A DNA stretch of 64,000 bases. Origin: Salinilacihabitans rarus (GTDB taxonomy: Archaea; Halobacteriota; Halobacteria; Halobacteriales; Natrialbaceae). The position numbers and the translations under genes are program-made. Location of the stretch: contig NZ_CP100762.1 of assembly GCF_024296665.1 (NCBI RefSeq), positions 3,224,001 through 3,288,000 of the forward strand, written 5' to 3'. The notes below the pieces were generated by a model. That model was not told the DNA's origin. It saw only the letters and a list, made by a program, of their open reading frames with translations, and did no database searches. Below, piece after piece: positions 52,031 through 61,962 of this stretch (position 1 is the first letter of the stretch; the number at the start of each line of letters is the position of its first letter).

Positions 52031-54946
52031 CTAAACTGGAAGAGCAAGGCAGAGATTCTCAACATCCGGAGCAAGCGAGATCACCTGCGCTTTTCGTTCC
52101 AATTCCTTGCGCCGATCTTCGATACGCTGCTCGAGCTTGTTGAGCCGCTCCCGTTGACCGCGAATGGCAATGTCCATGTTTGATCCGGCCTCAGCCTTGC
52201 GTTCATAGTCCTCGATGAACTCCTCAATTCGTTGGCGCTCAGCTTCTGCGTATTCCTCCAGATCATCCAGTTCTTGCTGAGTCTCCTCTCGCCGGCGTTG
52301 ATGGAGCTCTTCTCGCAGCGATGCGACCCGCTGACTGATGTAGCGATCAGCTGCTGCTCGCAGTTGATCCTGGCTCTGAATCAGAGAGCGCACGCGGTCT
52401 GCATCGGGCGATCCTTTGACGCTGTCCCCCTGAACGACACGTTGGCCCAGTCGCTCTCGAGGATCCTGATGGTGAGCATCGACGTACACTGGAATCATAT
52501 CTTCGCGAATGACCTCACCTGTCCCGTCCTCGAACTTCACACGGTAGTTGTAGCCGATCCCTGGCTCGTCGATGAACGGGAGAAGCTTCAGACCGACATC
52601 GCCCTGCTCACTATTCAGTACGTGTTGCATGAGTCGCTGGACCAACTCGTCGTCGGGAGACACGTAGTCGATACCGTCGTGGTCCATCGCGAAGTCACGG
52701 CTAAACGTGAACGGGCCGTACTCCTCATCGGTTCCTTGCCGGAGAGAGTCGGGTAGTTCGGCCCTGTAGAGATTGTTTCCGGCCTTTTCTACATCCCCGC
52801 CGAGCGCCTCGACCCCACGCTCGACGAACTCGTGAATGTCCGCCTCGGTTCCGTAGACGTCCTCCGACTCGTCCATGACTTCCTGAATCTTCTCACGGCT
52901 TTCCTGGTCGAACGTACTCGTGTCGATCAGGCTGCGCTCGTACCACTCCTCGAGCGTGCGCTGGCGCTCGTCGATGAGCTCTTCGAGTTCCTCTTTGGTC
53001 GCGCTCGGGGGCTCCTCGTTCTGGATGGAATCCATGATGAGCGAGTCGACGTCGATGTCGTCGAGCATTCCCAGTACGTCAGCGGTGTTCCCAAGTTTGC
53101 CCCGGATATTCTCGACCTTGTTCTGGAGCATCTCGAAAATCTCGCCCTCACGAGTATCCTCGAACGAGAAGTTCCAGACCTTGACCTCCTTGTCTTGGCC
53201 GTAGCGATGGATGCGACCGATGCGCTGCTCGAGGCGATTCGGGTTCCACGGCAGTTCGTAGTTCACCATGATGTGGCAGCTGTGCTGGAGGTCGATCCCC
53301 TCACTCGCTGCGTCAGTCGCGAAGAGCAGGCGGGACTGTCCGTGGTTGAATTCGTCCTCTATGCGGGCGCGTTCCTCCTTGTCGACGTCACCGTGGATGA
53401 CGAGAATCTCGTCAGCCCAAGGTTCGTCCTTTACCAGGTCGAGCAGGTAGTCCAGCGTGTCGCGGTATTCGGTGAACAGCAGCAGTTTCTCGTCGGGTTG
53501 CTCCTCGAGCAATTGCTGGATGTAGCGCCGTACCTTCTGGGCCTTGGAGTCGACAGGAATGCCCTCAGCGAGCGAGACGAGGTCGCGGAGCGTCTCAATC
53601 TCTTCCTCGAGCTGCGCGTCGCTCTCGGTGACAGTTAGGGCGGCGAGTTCCTCTTCGGCCTCTTGCTTGTCGTCTTCGTCGAGGTCCTCTCCGTCCAGAT
53701 ACGCGGCGGCTTCGTCCGAGAGACTGGTGGTAGTCGACTGCTCGTCGACGAGGTCTCGCAGTCGTCGACTCAACGTCGACTGAATGGCCCCGATGCTGCT
53801 GACGAGGCGTTTCTGCATGAGTGCCATCGCGAATCCGACTGCCGGCTCGTTCAGCTTCTCAGAGCGGTTGTAAACGTTCTTGACGTAGTCGGTGACGGCG
53901 CGGTAGAACTGCCGCTCCTCGTGGGTCATCTCGACGGGAACCGTATTGACGTCGCGATCGGGGAAGATACGCTCGCCGTTCTCGTCGTAGATTGTCTGTT
54001 TCCCTCGACGGATCATCACGCGGTCGACGGCCTCCTTGGAGAGCTCTTGATCCTCGGCGACGAGGAAGGGGTCGATGTACTCGACAAGTGAACGAAATGC
54101 CTCGCCCTTGCCGTCGTGCGGTGTCGCGCTGAGTAGCAGGAGAGCGTCGGAATTGCCGGCGACCCGTTCGACCATCTTCGACGTCTTGCTCGGCGACTCC
54201 CCCCGTTTGGCGGCCTTGTGTGCCTCGTCGACCACAACGACGTCCCAGAAGGCTTCCTCGAGGGCGGGTTGGAACTCGTCCTGTCTGAGGAATGCCTGGC
54301 TCGTTACCATCTGCTGGTGGTCCTGATCCCAGATGTTCGCCTCCTCGCCAAGTCGGCGACGTTCTCCCTCGACCCACTGTCGGTCTGCCGGCGTGAGATC
54401 GATGTCGAAGAAGCGGTCCATGTCCCGAATCCACTTCTTCTGGAGATGCGCAGGAACGACGAACAGAACACGGTCAGCACGATTTCGAGCGGTGAGTTCC
54501 TTGAGGATGAGGCCGGCTTCGATAGTCTTCCCAAGGCCAACGTCGTCGGCGATGAGCGCACGCTGGCGCAGTTTCTGCATTACCCAGTTGACTGCGGCGA
54601 GCTGGTATGGTTCGAGGCGAACCAGCGAGTTCGAAATACTCAGTAACTGGCCTTGTTCATGGGCAATCTGAAGTTGGAGAGCCTGGGAGCGTAGATCGAA
54701 CCAATCGGCTGAGACTGCCTCGTGGTCGGGATGGAGTTGATCGGCTGACGCTGGTTCTAACTCACCCATCTGCTCGTGTTTTGGCTCGATTTCGACGTCG
54801 TCGATACAGACGGTTTTCACGCCTTCGTCTTCGACGTACGCTCGGAGGTATTCGAGATCACCAACCGAGTAGGTCTTAATGACCTCGGCAGGGGTGCCGT
54901 TTAGGAGAATCGCGTCGCCGGCTTCGAGAGACATCATGGTTGCCAT
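52031..54946 (-). CDS. brxHII: SNF2-family helicase, BrxHII/DrmD-like
   Basis: 971 aa. Superfamily 2 motifs: Walker A DDVGLGKT (residues 134-141), DEAH (240-243), SATPHDG (273-279), then in the second RecA lobe LLFATDAASEGIDLQHS and RLEQRIGRIHRYGQDKEV (motif VI). The C-terminal third is a long Glu/Arg coiled coil (about 860-950). This is the RapA/SNF2-like type found with BREX (BrxHII) and class 1 DISARM (DrmD). Next to pglZ and pglX the BREX assignment is preferred. It probably moves on DNA for the restriction step. Last gene of the cluster. Confidence 0.87.
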   Translation of the reverse strand: MATMMSLEAGDAILLNGTPAEVIKTYSVGDLEYLRAYVEDEGVKTVCIDDVEIEPKHEQMGELEPASADQLHPDHEAVSADWFDLRSQALQLQIAHEQGQLLSISNSLVRLEPYQLAAVNWVMQKLRQRALIADDVGLGKTIEAGLILKELTARNRADRVLFVVPAHLQKKWIRDMDRFFDIDLTPADRQWVEGERRRLGEEANIWDQDHQQMVTSQAFLRQDEFQPALEEAFWDVVVVDEAHKAAKRGESPSKTSKMVERVAGNSDALLLLSATPHDGKGEAFRSLVEYIDPFLVAEDQELSKEAVDRVMIRRGKQTIYDENGERIFPDRDVNTVPVEMTHEERQFYRAVTDYVKNVYNRSEKLNEPAVGFAMALMQKRLVSSIGAIQSTLSRRLRDLVDEQSTTTSLSDEAAAYLDGEDLDEDDKQEAEEELAALTVTESDAQLEEEIETLRDLVSLAEGIPVDSKAQKVRRYIQQLLEEQPDEKLLLFTEYRDTLDYLLDLVKDEPWADEILVIHGDVDKEERARIEDEFNHGQSRLLFATDAASEGIDLQHSCHIMVNYELPWNPNRLEQRIGRIHRYGQDKEVKVWNFSFEDTREGEIFEMLQNKVENIRGKLGNTADVLGMLDDIDVDSLIMDSIQNEEPPSATKEELEELIDERQRTLEEWYERSLIDTSTFDQESREKIQEVMDESEDVYGTEADIHEFVERGVEALGGDVEKAGNNLYRAELPDSLRQGTDEEYGPFTFSRDFAMDHDGIDYVSPDDELVQRLMQHVLNSEQGDVGLKLLPFIDEPGIGYNYRVKFEDGTGEVIREDMIPVYVDAHHQDPRERLGQRVVQGDSVKGSPDADRVRSLIQSQDQLRAAADRYISQRVASLREELHQRRREETQQELDDLEEYAEAERQRIEEFIEDYERKAEAGSNMDIAIRGQRERLNKLEQRIEDRRKELERKAQVISLAPDVENLCLALPV

Positions 54947-54984
54947 ATTATTGCTTGGTTAGTGATCATTTCGCTAGTGGTAGC

Positions 54985-55410
54985 TCAATTGCAATTCTCA
55001 TCTAATTTCGCAACCGCCCGTTCGAACGTGTGATCTTCGAGTAATTTCGCTCGTTCCGCATTCGACTCGATCATCTGCTTACGGCTTTTAGTATTGATTC
55101 GGAATTCTTTTGCGCCGACTTCTTCGAAAGTTGCATAGAACACCTCGTCTTTGTCAACAATGTATCCAGCAAACAGGTCGACTTGACCTGCCTCATACCG
55201 ATCTGTGAAGATTCGATATTTCCATGGTTTGCGGTTGTTCTGATTCGCTTTCTTGACTTGGACTCGGAGCAGCTCGTCGTCCTTGTCTGCAACGAGGTCG
55301 TACTTATACTGGCCGTGCGTATATGAGACTCGACACCCGTTACGAATCAAGTCCGTCGCAACGGCGAATTCGGCTAATTCGCCATCGAGGTGGCCTTCAT
55401 TCCGACTCAT
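54985..55410 (-). CDS. Small PD-(D/E)XK-like nuclease
   Basis: 141 aa from ATG 55410 (MSRNEGHLDGELAEFA). The nuclease core has an early acidic helix (LDGELAEFAVATDLIRNGC), Asp38 in YKYDLVADKDDELL and the Q-x-K strand VQVKKANQ (Gln51, Lys53), a known variant of the E-x-K half. It resembles the intron-associated/Holliday-resolvase-like branch. It lies between pglZ and brxHII but has its own TATA box inside an inverted repeat, so it is probably separately controlled. Function in defence is inferred. Confidence 0.75.
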   Translation of the reverse strand: MSRNEGHLDGELAEFAVATDLIRNGCRVSYTHGQYKYDLVADKDDELLRVQVKKANQNNRKPWKYRIFTDRYEAGQVDLFAGYIVDKDEVFYATFEEVGAKEFRINTKSRKQMIESNAERAKLLEDHTFERAVAKLDENCN

Positions 55411-55429
55411 AATCCAGTTCGCGCCCACA

Positions 55430-55454
55430 TTCCCAATTATGTATTGGTTGGGAA
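55430..55454 (-). promoter_or_regulatory. Operator-like inverted repeat enclosing the nuclease TATA box
   Basis: TTCCCAA (55430-55436) and TTGGGAA (55448-55454) are perfect inverted copies. The 11-nt spacer reads CCAATACATAA on the minus strand, a TATA-like element 27-37 bp upstream of the nuclease ATG. A protein bound to the repeat would block TBP, so repression is likely. Confidence 0.6.
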
Positions 55455-55497
55455 GATCACCTTCTGAAGAGCATTTGGAAGTCCGGTCGGATTCAGG

Positions 55498-57678
55498 TTA
55501 TTCCTGTGTGATAGTGACGAAGTTCAGGACGAACTCCTGCGGAAGGACTCCACCATGGTAGAAGCGAGCGTCGGGCAGTCCCTGATTGCGGAAGCGCTGA
55601 ATCGGGTCGGCGAGTGCACTGATCTTCGTATCTTCATCGAGATAGCCCAGGTGAGCATTCTCGTCGAGTAGGACGCCAGGTGCGTCTTCGTCGATGTTCT
55701 CGCCGGCGACCCAGCGCCGTGTGACTTTCTCAGCCTCGTCCGGCGGGTGGATGTCGTCGATGTCGACGGTCTTCGGGAGCGAGACGAAGCCATGGTCAGC
55801 GAGGATGTACGCGCGGTCCCACTCGCCCTGCTCGAGCTTCTCGCAGATGATGTCTGAGATTGTCTCGATACGATCGCTGAACAGCGCCTCGAAGTCAGTC
55901 AGTTCCTCCTCACCGGCCTTGTCGAGGTCGTTCCAGTAGTAGGCGACGCGGGTGTTGGACCAGCCTGATTCGTCGTCCTCGCTCTGCATGATGTAGCTCC
56001 AGCCGTCGTCCTTCAGCAACTTCTCGCGCTGGTAGTTGCTGATCGTGCGGCCGTTTCGCTCGGGCACGAGTTCGCCGTCGTCCAGTTCGATGTTGAAGCT
56101 GAACTTGCTGCCCGGCGTGAGTGCCGCCTTTCCGAACTCGGTGTCAGAGGGAAGCGTCCCGACCCAGGCGTTCTCGTCAACTTCGAGGCCCGGAAGCTCG
56201 TGCCGAACAGCTTCTGCCAGTTCGTGTGCGAGGTCGAAGCGCAACGCGTCGACGATGAAGAGCGCGACGCTCTGACCGCTCTGGAGGTGTTCCTTCTCCT
56301 GATCGAAGAACTGGTGGGCGTAGCTTTCACCGACGAACGGCGATCCCGCTTCGATCTGATCGATGACGAGATCGCCGAGGTCACTGAGGTACTCGAGGTA
56401 GCGTGACTCTGTTAGCGATATGCGCAGGTCGTCGAGTGTCGCCGTTGCGGGATGCTCTTCGGGGAGGTCACGTTCTGGTTCGCCAGAGATAATGAGGTTG
56501 AAGACGGCGTTGTCGATCTGCCAGGTTCCGTCCTCGACGTCGCCATAGAGATCGACGACGTCGGTCGTATCACCGCGTTCCTCCCACGTCTCAAGTTCCT
56601 GGGCGAGATTAGCAACTTCAACGGCCTGCTCCCAGACGTGCGTCCACGGAACGTCGCCATAGGTCATTTCGAGACGCTGGTGGCGCTTGGATGCACGACC
56701 CGCGCACGTCTCGTACTCGCCGGCGTGGAACGACTGCGCCCACTCGTCCCAGAGCTCGTGTTCGAGCGAGGCGTCAACGGGACAGTCGGCGAGTTCCCAC
56801 GGGTCGTCGTAGGTACGCAGAATGTCGTGCCAGAAGCGGGCATCAGGGTCGAGATAGACGTGTGCCAGCTCTTCGGCACGCTCGGAATCGACCTTGCTCA
56901 GCAGCGACTGGAGTTCAGGCCGGGAAATACCGAGTCCTGAGCTTGGTTCGGGCTGGTACTCAGCGTCGAGGTGTGACTTCTCGAGGCCTTCTTCCACGAG
57001 CCACTCTGCAACTGCCCAGCGGCGGGTGCGCGTTACGAGTACGTTCTCATCGGTCACGCCTTCGACGGCGGTGATGCCCTCATCGACCAGCAGGTCACGA
57101 ATCTCCAGAAAGTCGTCCCGTTCCTCGTCGTCATCGGGATTCGGGAGATTCTCGGCGCCGTGTTCGAGGACGAACTGGACGGGATCGTCGTGGCCGTCGA
57201 GGACAATTTTCGTCTTAAGTCCCTGAAGCGTTGGAAGGCCACCGTCGCCGTTGAGTTCTTGGAAGAGCGTCTTCGCGACTTGTTCCCGGTCTTCGCCGTC
57301 AGCTTCCTCGTAGGCCGTACGGATCGAGGCTGCCTGCAAACGATCCTTCTCGAAGCAGCGTGCCGCGAGTTTTCCGATATGTTGTTCGACAACTCCACCA
57401 GTGTTCTCGACGTCCTTGAACCAGTCTACATCGTCGCTGCGCGCCTGCGGTACGTACCAGACGGTTCGATCACGGGGTGCGTCGGCGCGTAGCTCGAGTG
57501 GCGTCTGTTCGGCCGCGTGGAACGCACACCCCAGCGATTGGCTCACGCTCTCGACGATGTCGCGCAGGTAGCCACCGTCGTCCCACCAGAGGATGACTGG
57601 GTCCTCGTCGGGCGCCTCGTTGATAGCGGTCTGGATAGCGTCTTCAGCGCACTGTGGGAGGGTCTTCGTCGCGGGCAT
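55498..57678 (-). CDS. pglZ: BREX phosphatase-like protein PglZ
   Basis: 726 aa. The C-terminal alkaline-phosphatase-like PglZ domain has metal/catalytic motifs VDALRFDLA (residues 476-484), GTLPSDTEFGKAALTPG (about 508-524) and YILADHGFVSLP (about 640). The N-terminal 400 residues are helical and family-specific. PglZ is a hallmark of all BREX systems. It begins two bases after the pglX stop, so the two are co-translated. To my memory the haloarchaeal forms belong to BREX type 5. Confidence 0.93.
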   Translation of the reverse strand: MPATKTLPQCAEDAIQTAINEAPDEDPVILWWDDGGYLRDIVESVSQSLGCAFHAAEQTPLELRADAPRDRTVWYVPQARSDDVDWFKDVENTGGVVEQHIGKLAARCFEKDRLQAASIRTAYEEADGEDREQVAKTLFQELNGDGGLPTLQGLKTKIVLDGHDDPVQFVLEHGAENLPNPDDDEERDDFLEIRDLLVDEGITAVEGVTDENVLVTRTRRWAVAEWLVEEGLEKSHLDAEYQPEPSSGLGISRPELQSLLSKVDSERAEELAHVYLDPDARFWHDILRTYDDPWELADCPVDASLEHELWDEWAQSFHAGEYETCAGRASKRHQRLEMTYGDVPWTHVWEQAVEVANLAQELETWEERGDTTDVVDLYGDVEDGTWQIDNAVFNLIISGEPERDLPEEHPATATLDDLRISLTESRYLEYLSDLGDLVIDQIEAGSPFVGESYAHQFFDQEKEHLQSGQSVALFIVDALRFDLAHELAEAVRHELPGLEVDENAWVGTLPSDTEFGKAALTPGSKFSFNIELDDGELVPERNGRTISNYQREKLLKDDGWSYIMQSEDDESGWSNTRVAYYWNDLDKAGEEELTDFEALFSDRIETISDIICEKLEQGEWDRAYILADHGFVSLPKTVDIDDIHPPDEAEKVTRRWVAGENIDEDAPGVLLDENAHLGYLDEDTKISALADPIQRFRNQGLPDARFYHGGVLPQEFVLNFVTITQE

Positions 57679-57680
57679 GG

Positions 57681-60600
57681 TTACAGGACGTCGTCGTCAA
57701 CAGTCTTCGGAACGATTTCGGCATCGGCAAGCGGCGTGATGTTGATTTCGACGCCGTACTTGTGATTCGGCTGGTAGCCAGCAGTGGTGATTTCCGATAG
57801 CGCGCGGTCGGCCCAGTCGGACGGGATTTCTGACGAGACCTCCTCACAGTCCTCAGAAATGGACTCACCGAGTTCGATATACTCATCTAAGTCACTCGCA
57901 AGCTGGGAGATCAGCCGCTGTCGCCGTGAGATGCCGGCATCATCGAGCCGGGCCTGATCGGCCTTTTCGAAGTTGTCGAAGTAGTATGTCATGTAGAGGA
58001 TGCCATTACTCGCGAAGTGCGAACTCCCGAGGAGGTCGTCAGTGTAGTAGTCAAACAAATCGTACAGGTGTGCTTCCACGGGCTGATCTGAGTCTGCCGC
58101 GTACGCTTCGAATGCAGCCTCGAGGTCTTCCAGCGCGTCGAACCATTCCTCACGCTTGTTCTCGACCTTCTCGTAGAAATTCCCGGTGAACAGTTCACCC
58201 ATATCCACATCCTCCATCGCAGCGAGTTCATCGACAATCTCGAGACGTTCTTCGGTTCGACGGCGGAACTCGGAAACACGCTCGGCAGCTGCGTCAGTGG
58301 CCTGTTGCTCGTCGGCCGACCACTGACGGGGCTCGGGCTGTGCCAACTCGGCGAGTCGTTCTTCGAACACCGCGATCTGTTCGAGCCCACTCTCACACCG
58401 GGCGTACTCCTCGGCAGCCTCAGCCTGCTCGCTCGCGGAGAGTGAATCATCGCTCCGGCGACGATTCGCGGCGCTTCGACGCTCGCGCAGGAGATTCTTC
58501 CGCGGTTCGAGATAGCGGTTCTGTAAGCGGTCGAATACGCTTTCATCCAGTTGGTGGTAGTCCACGAGACAGCCGAACCCTTCGCCTTCTGGGTCTGAGA
58601 CGAGTCGCTCGGTCGTGAACCGCCAAAGGATGGGTGTGCGGTCGAACTTCTGAACGTGGTAGTCAAAGAGATCCTCCTCCAGCCACTTTCTAAGGTTGGG
58701 ATAGGCTTCCTCAGTAGCGCTCTCGTTCCCAAGTACGTCGTCGACCTCGGCAATGCGGTCGTCGGCGTACTCGCCCCAGATACGCTCAAACTCTGCCTCG
58801 ATGAGGGTCAGGAGATCGTCCTTGCCCTCGACGGCGGAGAGGGGGATAATGCCGTCGTCAGATTCCTGGACTGCACGAAGGGTGAAATGCAGTACAAGAT
58901 TCTTCACTTGTTCAGGGAACCCATCGGGTCTATCCGGTACTGCTTCTGGATTCGGTACTTCGCGGTCGCTAGGTTTCTCGACAGTTCGGAGCCAAATTTC
59001 TTGTTGGATTTGATCCCGAGTTTCATCATCAATTCCCAACGTCTCACACACTCTTTGGTCGATTTCGTCTGCAAGTGCTTGGATACGCTGTCTACGAATG
59101 AGGTCGGTCTTTTCGGATTTCCGGCAGACTTCGATCAGGGTATCTTCCTTATTACCGGTCTCAAACAGGCTTTCCGCACTCTTCGATGTATCCCGCGTGT
59201 GCTGATGGTTCGGATAGAAGAATCCAGACACGGCAGATTCCGGGAGGAGTTTTGGGCCAACGTAGTAGGGACTCTGCATTTCATGCGTTCGTCTTTCCAA
59301 GAATAGAGCATGCTGTTGCTTGGCTTTCTCCGCTATCTGTTTGTTTTCCTCTAACTCTCGGAACCACGGGAGCATACCGATATACCCAGACTCCCACTTC
59401 CGTCCGGGAGTGAGACACAGAGCAAGGCTGTGGAAGAGGTCGGTATTCAATGCCCCTAATAACAACCAAGTAGAAAGGTCCTCATTCGGGAACAGCATAT
59501 TACTCGCGTGACCGAAGTACCCGCCGCTGGGATAATGACCAAAGCGTCGCCCGGTGCGCTTGATATATGCCCAAGTTAGCCCTTCTCGGGTCTGATAGCT
59601 CATATTTCGAAGGACTGAGCTGGATGACCGAGCGACATGACTTCCCTCGTCTTCCCAGTTAATGACTTCATCAATCTGTGGCCGGACCCAAACATCTCCA
59701 CCCGCGTTGGTGAACGGTCTAAAGTGTGGCTCGTTGACTTCCCAGTGCTTGCGGAGGAATCGTGCGTTGTTTCCAGTCTGCATTCCGACCTTTACATCAC
59801 CGATTCCCTGGCCCTCAATATCCGGGACTGACGGGTCTATTTTCAGCTCTGTGTCATGGAGGCTTCTGATTTTCGAGGGCAACGAGTAGCAGATCGATGA
59901 ACCCGGAACCGATTCGAATTCGCTCATTTCTATCGAGAAGTATCTCTTTATATCAGTGTCATCACTGCCGAAACTGGATCGAAGATACGTGAGCTCTTTC
60001 TCTGACTTATCAACATCATGAAGGCGGATGAAGGTCCCAGTATCATCCTGTTGGGCATTCTTACGGACAACCGTTCCTGCTGTTGCGACGGTTGCATTGT
60101 CCAATATCTCGTACCCATATTCCGCAAGGAAATCGAATCCCCCTCGGTCCCCGATGAAATCAGCACGGAACGGCTCGAATGTCTGACTGAAAAGGAACGA
60201 ACGGGGGACCAACATACCTACACGTCCTGCGTCTTTAGCCAACCGTTCACAGGCTTCAAAGAAATTGATGTAGTATTGTGGTTTATACAAATAATGATCC
60301 TCTACATAGTCTCGAACAGCTTTCGGCATTCGACCCCGCGACCCATAAGGCGGGTTCATCAGGGCCGTATCGTACTCCTGTGTCAGCACCACTAATAGAT
60401 GCAGGAAACTCCGGAGGTTCTGCTCACCAAACGAATCGCTCGTCTGATCCTCTACTGCCCGCCGAAGCGCTTTCAGGAAGGAATGCAGCGACTGGTGGGC
60501 CCCCCCGTTGTAGTCGCTGAGTTCCGCTTGCGTCTTACTGGAATCGAACGCTTCTTCCAGCGTCCCATTTACATCTAGCAGGCTCCCGAGCGCCTCGGTG

Positions 60601-61880
60601 TGCTGGAACGTCTCGATCACGTCGTCCAACGCCTCCCGAAGATCGCTCCCCTCACCGGTGATCTCGTCCAGCACGTCGGTAGCTTCCTCAACCTCGGCAA
60701 CGCGAGCGTCTGCACAGACGATCCCGACGTTCGGCATCTCGAACTGCCCGTCTTCTGCTTCAGTACGAGTTCGAGCTTTGAGATAGAGATTGAATGCCGA
60801 GAGCTGGCAGGAGCGCAGGTCGATGTCGATACCGTAAAGGTTGTGCTCCAGAACCTTCGAGGGAATCTCTGCTCGATCAAGATCAGTTTCGGCCCACCAG
60901 ATACGCTCCAAAATGTCGAAGGCGTATAGTAGGAAGTGTCCGCTGCCACACGCGGGATCAATGACACGCAGTTCTCGTGGATGGTCGAATTCCGGGGCGT
61001 CGCCGGATTCCTCGTCTGGGATGAGGTACGTGCAGAGTTCCGGAACGCTGGGAGCGTCCGCCGGCGTGGCCAGGCGTTCTTTTCGCTCCTCAGGAGAGAG
61101 GGCTTCAGGTTCCGGGATAGTATCCTCTTGGTCGGTTGCTTCAAGGTAGAGTTTCCCAAGTGAGTTATCTGCGAGCATGCGAACGACCCAGTGAGGCGTG
61201 TAGAACTGGTTCGCCGGACCGACGTCCTCCGGTTCAAGTTTGTTCTTGGCATCCAACGCCTCGACGACTGGACGGTTGTAATATTCGTAGACCCAGCCGA
61301 GGACATCGTCGGCCCGCCAGACCTCGTCGGGAATCTCGTCGAGCATTCCGCAAAGTTCCTCGAAGGTATCGTCGTCCGGGTCAATCTGGCTGTAGGCCGA
61401 GTCCCGGTTGAAGAGAATCTCTATCTCCTCAGCCAATCGGTCACAAGCGTCGTGATATGCTTGGATAATTGCTTCGTCCTCAAGCAGGAACTCCTCGTGA
61501 ACGAGAGTCTCAGCAGCGGGTGTCAGACCGTTGTCTTTGAAGACGGTGACCTCCTCATCGATGAAGTCCCGTACCTCCATGCAGCGAAGCGCAGCAAGAC
61601 GATTGACGATCGTGTAGCCGACGCCAGTTACGTACTGTTCGAACGCCTCGTCCCAGGTGTGACCATCGACTCCTTCGAGGTCAATAGCTTCAGCGAGTTT
61701 CTGAGTGTCCTCATCGAGATCGTCAAAGTCCTCTGGTTCGTCATCGAGTCCTTTCTGCGTGAGTTGAAATTCGACGTTATCCTCGACGCGCTCACGTAGG
61801 TCCTCGACGACATCCTCGAGATGTTCGCGTTCTTCTTTGTCCAGTTGGGCCTTCCGTTGGGAGAGAGAATCGCTTGCCAT
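57681..61880 (-). CDS. pglX: BREX adenine-specific DNA methyltransferase PglX
   Basis: 1399 aa from ATG 61880 (MASDSLSQRKAQLDKEE); the upstream frame extension overlaps the SLATT gene and is not used. Motifs: QFYTPHWVVRMLADNSLG (about 225-242), SAM motif I DPACGSGHF (308-316), and the N6-adenine catalytic NPPY (509-512, in TALMNPPYGSRG). A long helical C-terminus (about 1150-1399) follows a target-recognition region. PglX methylates a non-palindromic adenine site to mark self DNA in BREX. An 82-bp gap after the SLATT gene contains a possible promoter. Confidence 0.94.
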   Translation of the reverse strand: MASDSLSQRKAQLDKEEREHLEDVVEDLRERVEDNVEFQLTQKGLDDEPEDFDDLDEDTQKLAEAIDLEGVDGHTWDEAFEQYVTGVGYTIVNRLAALRCMEVRDFIDEEVTVFKDNGLTPAAETLVHEEFLLEDEAIIQAYHDACDRLAEEIEILFNRDSAYSQIDPDDDTFEELCGMLDEIPDEVWRADDVLGWVYEYYNRPVVEALDAKNKLEPEDVGPANQFYTPHWVVRMLADNSLGKLYLEATDQEDTIPEPEALSPEERKERLATPADAPSVPELCTYLIPDEESGDAPEFDHPRELRVIDPACGSGHFLLYAFDILERIWWAETDLDRAEIPSKVLEHNLYGIDIDLRSCQLSAFNLYLKARTRTEAEDGQFEMPNVGIVCADARVAEVEEATDVLDEITGEGSDLREALDDVIETFQHTEALGSLLDVNGTLEEAFDSSKTQAELSDYNGGAHQSLHSFLKALRRAVEDQTSDSFGEQNLRSFLHLLVVLTQEYDTALMNPPYGSRGRMPKAVRDYVEDHYLYKPQYYINFFEACERLAKDAGRVGMLVPRSFLFSQTFEPFRADFIGDRGGFDFLAEYGYEILDNATVATAGTVVRKNAQQDDTGTFIRLHDVDKSEKELTYLRSSFGSDDTDIKRYFSIEMSEFESVPGSSICYSLPSKIRSLHDTELKIDPSVPDIEGQGIGDVKVGMQTGNNARFLRKHWEVNEPHFRPFTNAGGDVWVRPQIDEVINWEDEGSHVARSSSSVLRNMSYQTREGLTWAYIKRTGRRFGHYPSGGYFGHASNMLFPNEDLSTWLLLGALNTDLFHSLALCLTPGRKWESGYIGMLPWFRELEENKQIAEKAKQQHALFLERRTHEMQSPYYVGPKLLPESAVSGFFYPNHQHTRDTSKSAESLFETGNKEDTLIEVCRKSEKTDLIRRQRIQALADEIDQRVCETLGIDDETRDQIQQEIWLRTVEKPSDREVPNPEAVPDRPDGFPEQVKNLVLHFTLRAVQESDDGIIPLSAVEGKDDLLTLIEAEFERIWGEYADDRIAEVDDVLGNESATEEAYPNLRKWLEEDLFDYHVQKFDRTPILWRFTTERLVSDPEGEGFGCLVDYHQLDESVFDRLQNRYLEPRKNLLRERRSAANRRRSDDSLSASEQAEAAEEYARCESGLEQIAVFEERLAELAQPEPRQWSADEQQATDAAAERVSEFRRRTEERLEIVDELAAMEDVDMGELFTGNFYEKVENKREEWFDALEDLEAAFEAYAADSDQPVEAHLYDLFDYYTDDLLGSSHFASNGILYMTYYFDNFEKADQARLDDAGISRRQRLISQLASDLDEYIELGESISEDCEEVSSEIPSDWADRALSEITTAGYQPNHKYGVEINITPLADAEIVPKTVDDDVL

Positions 61881-61962
61881 GGGAGGTAATTGTGTATACC
61901 ATGTCCGAATCACACTACCCTCTTTAATGTTGTCGAGTGGTAATGAGCTCAGCCCGCTAAAA

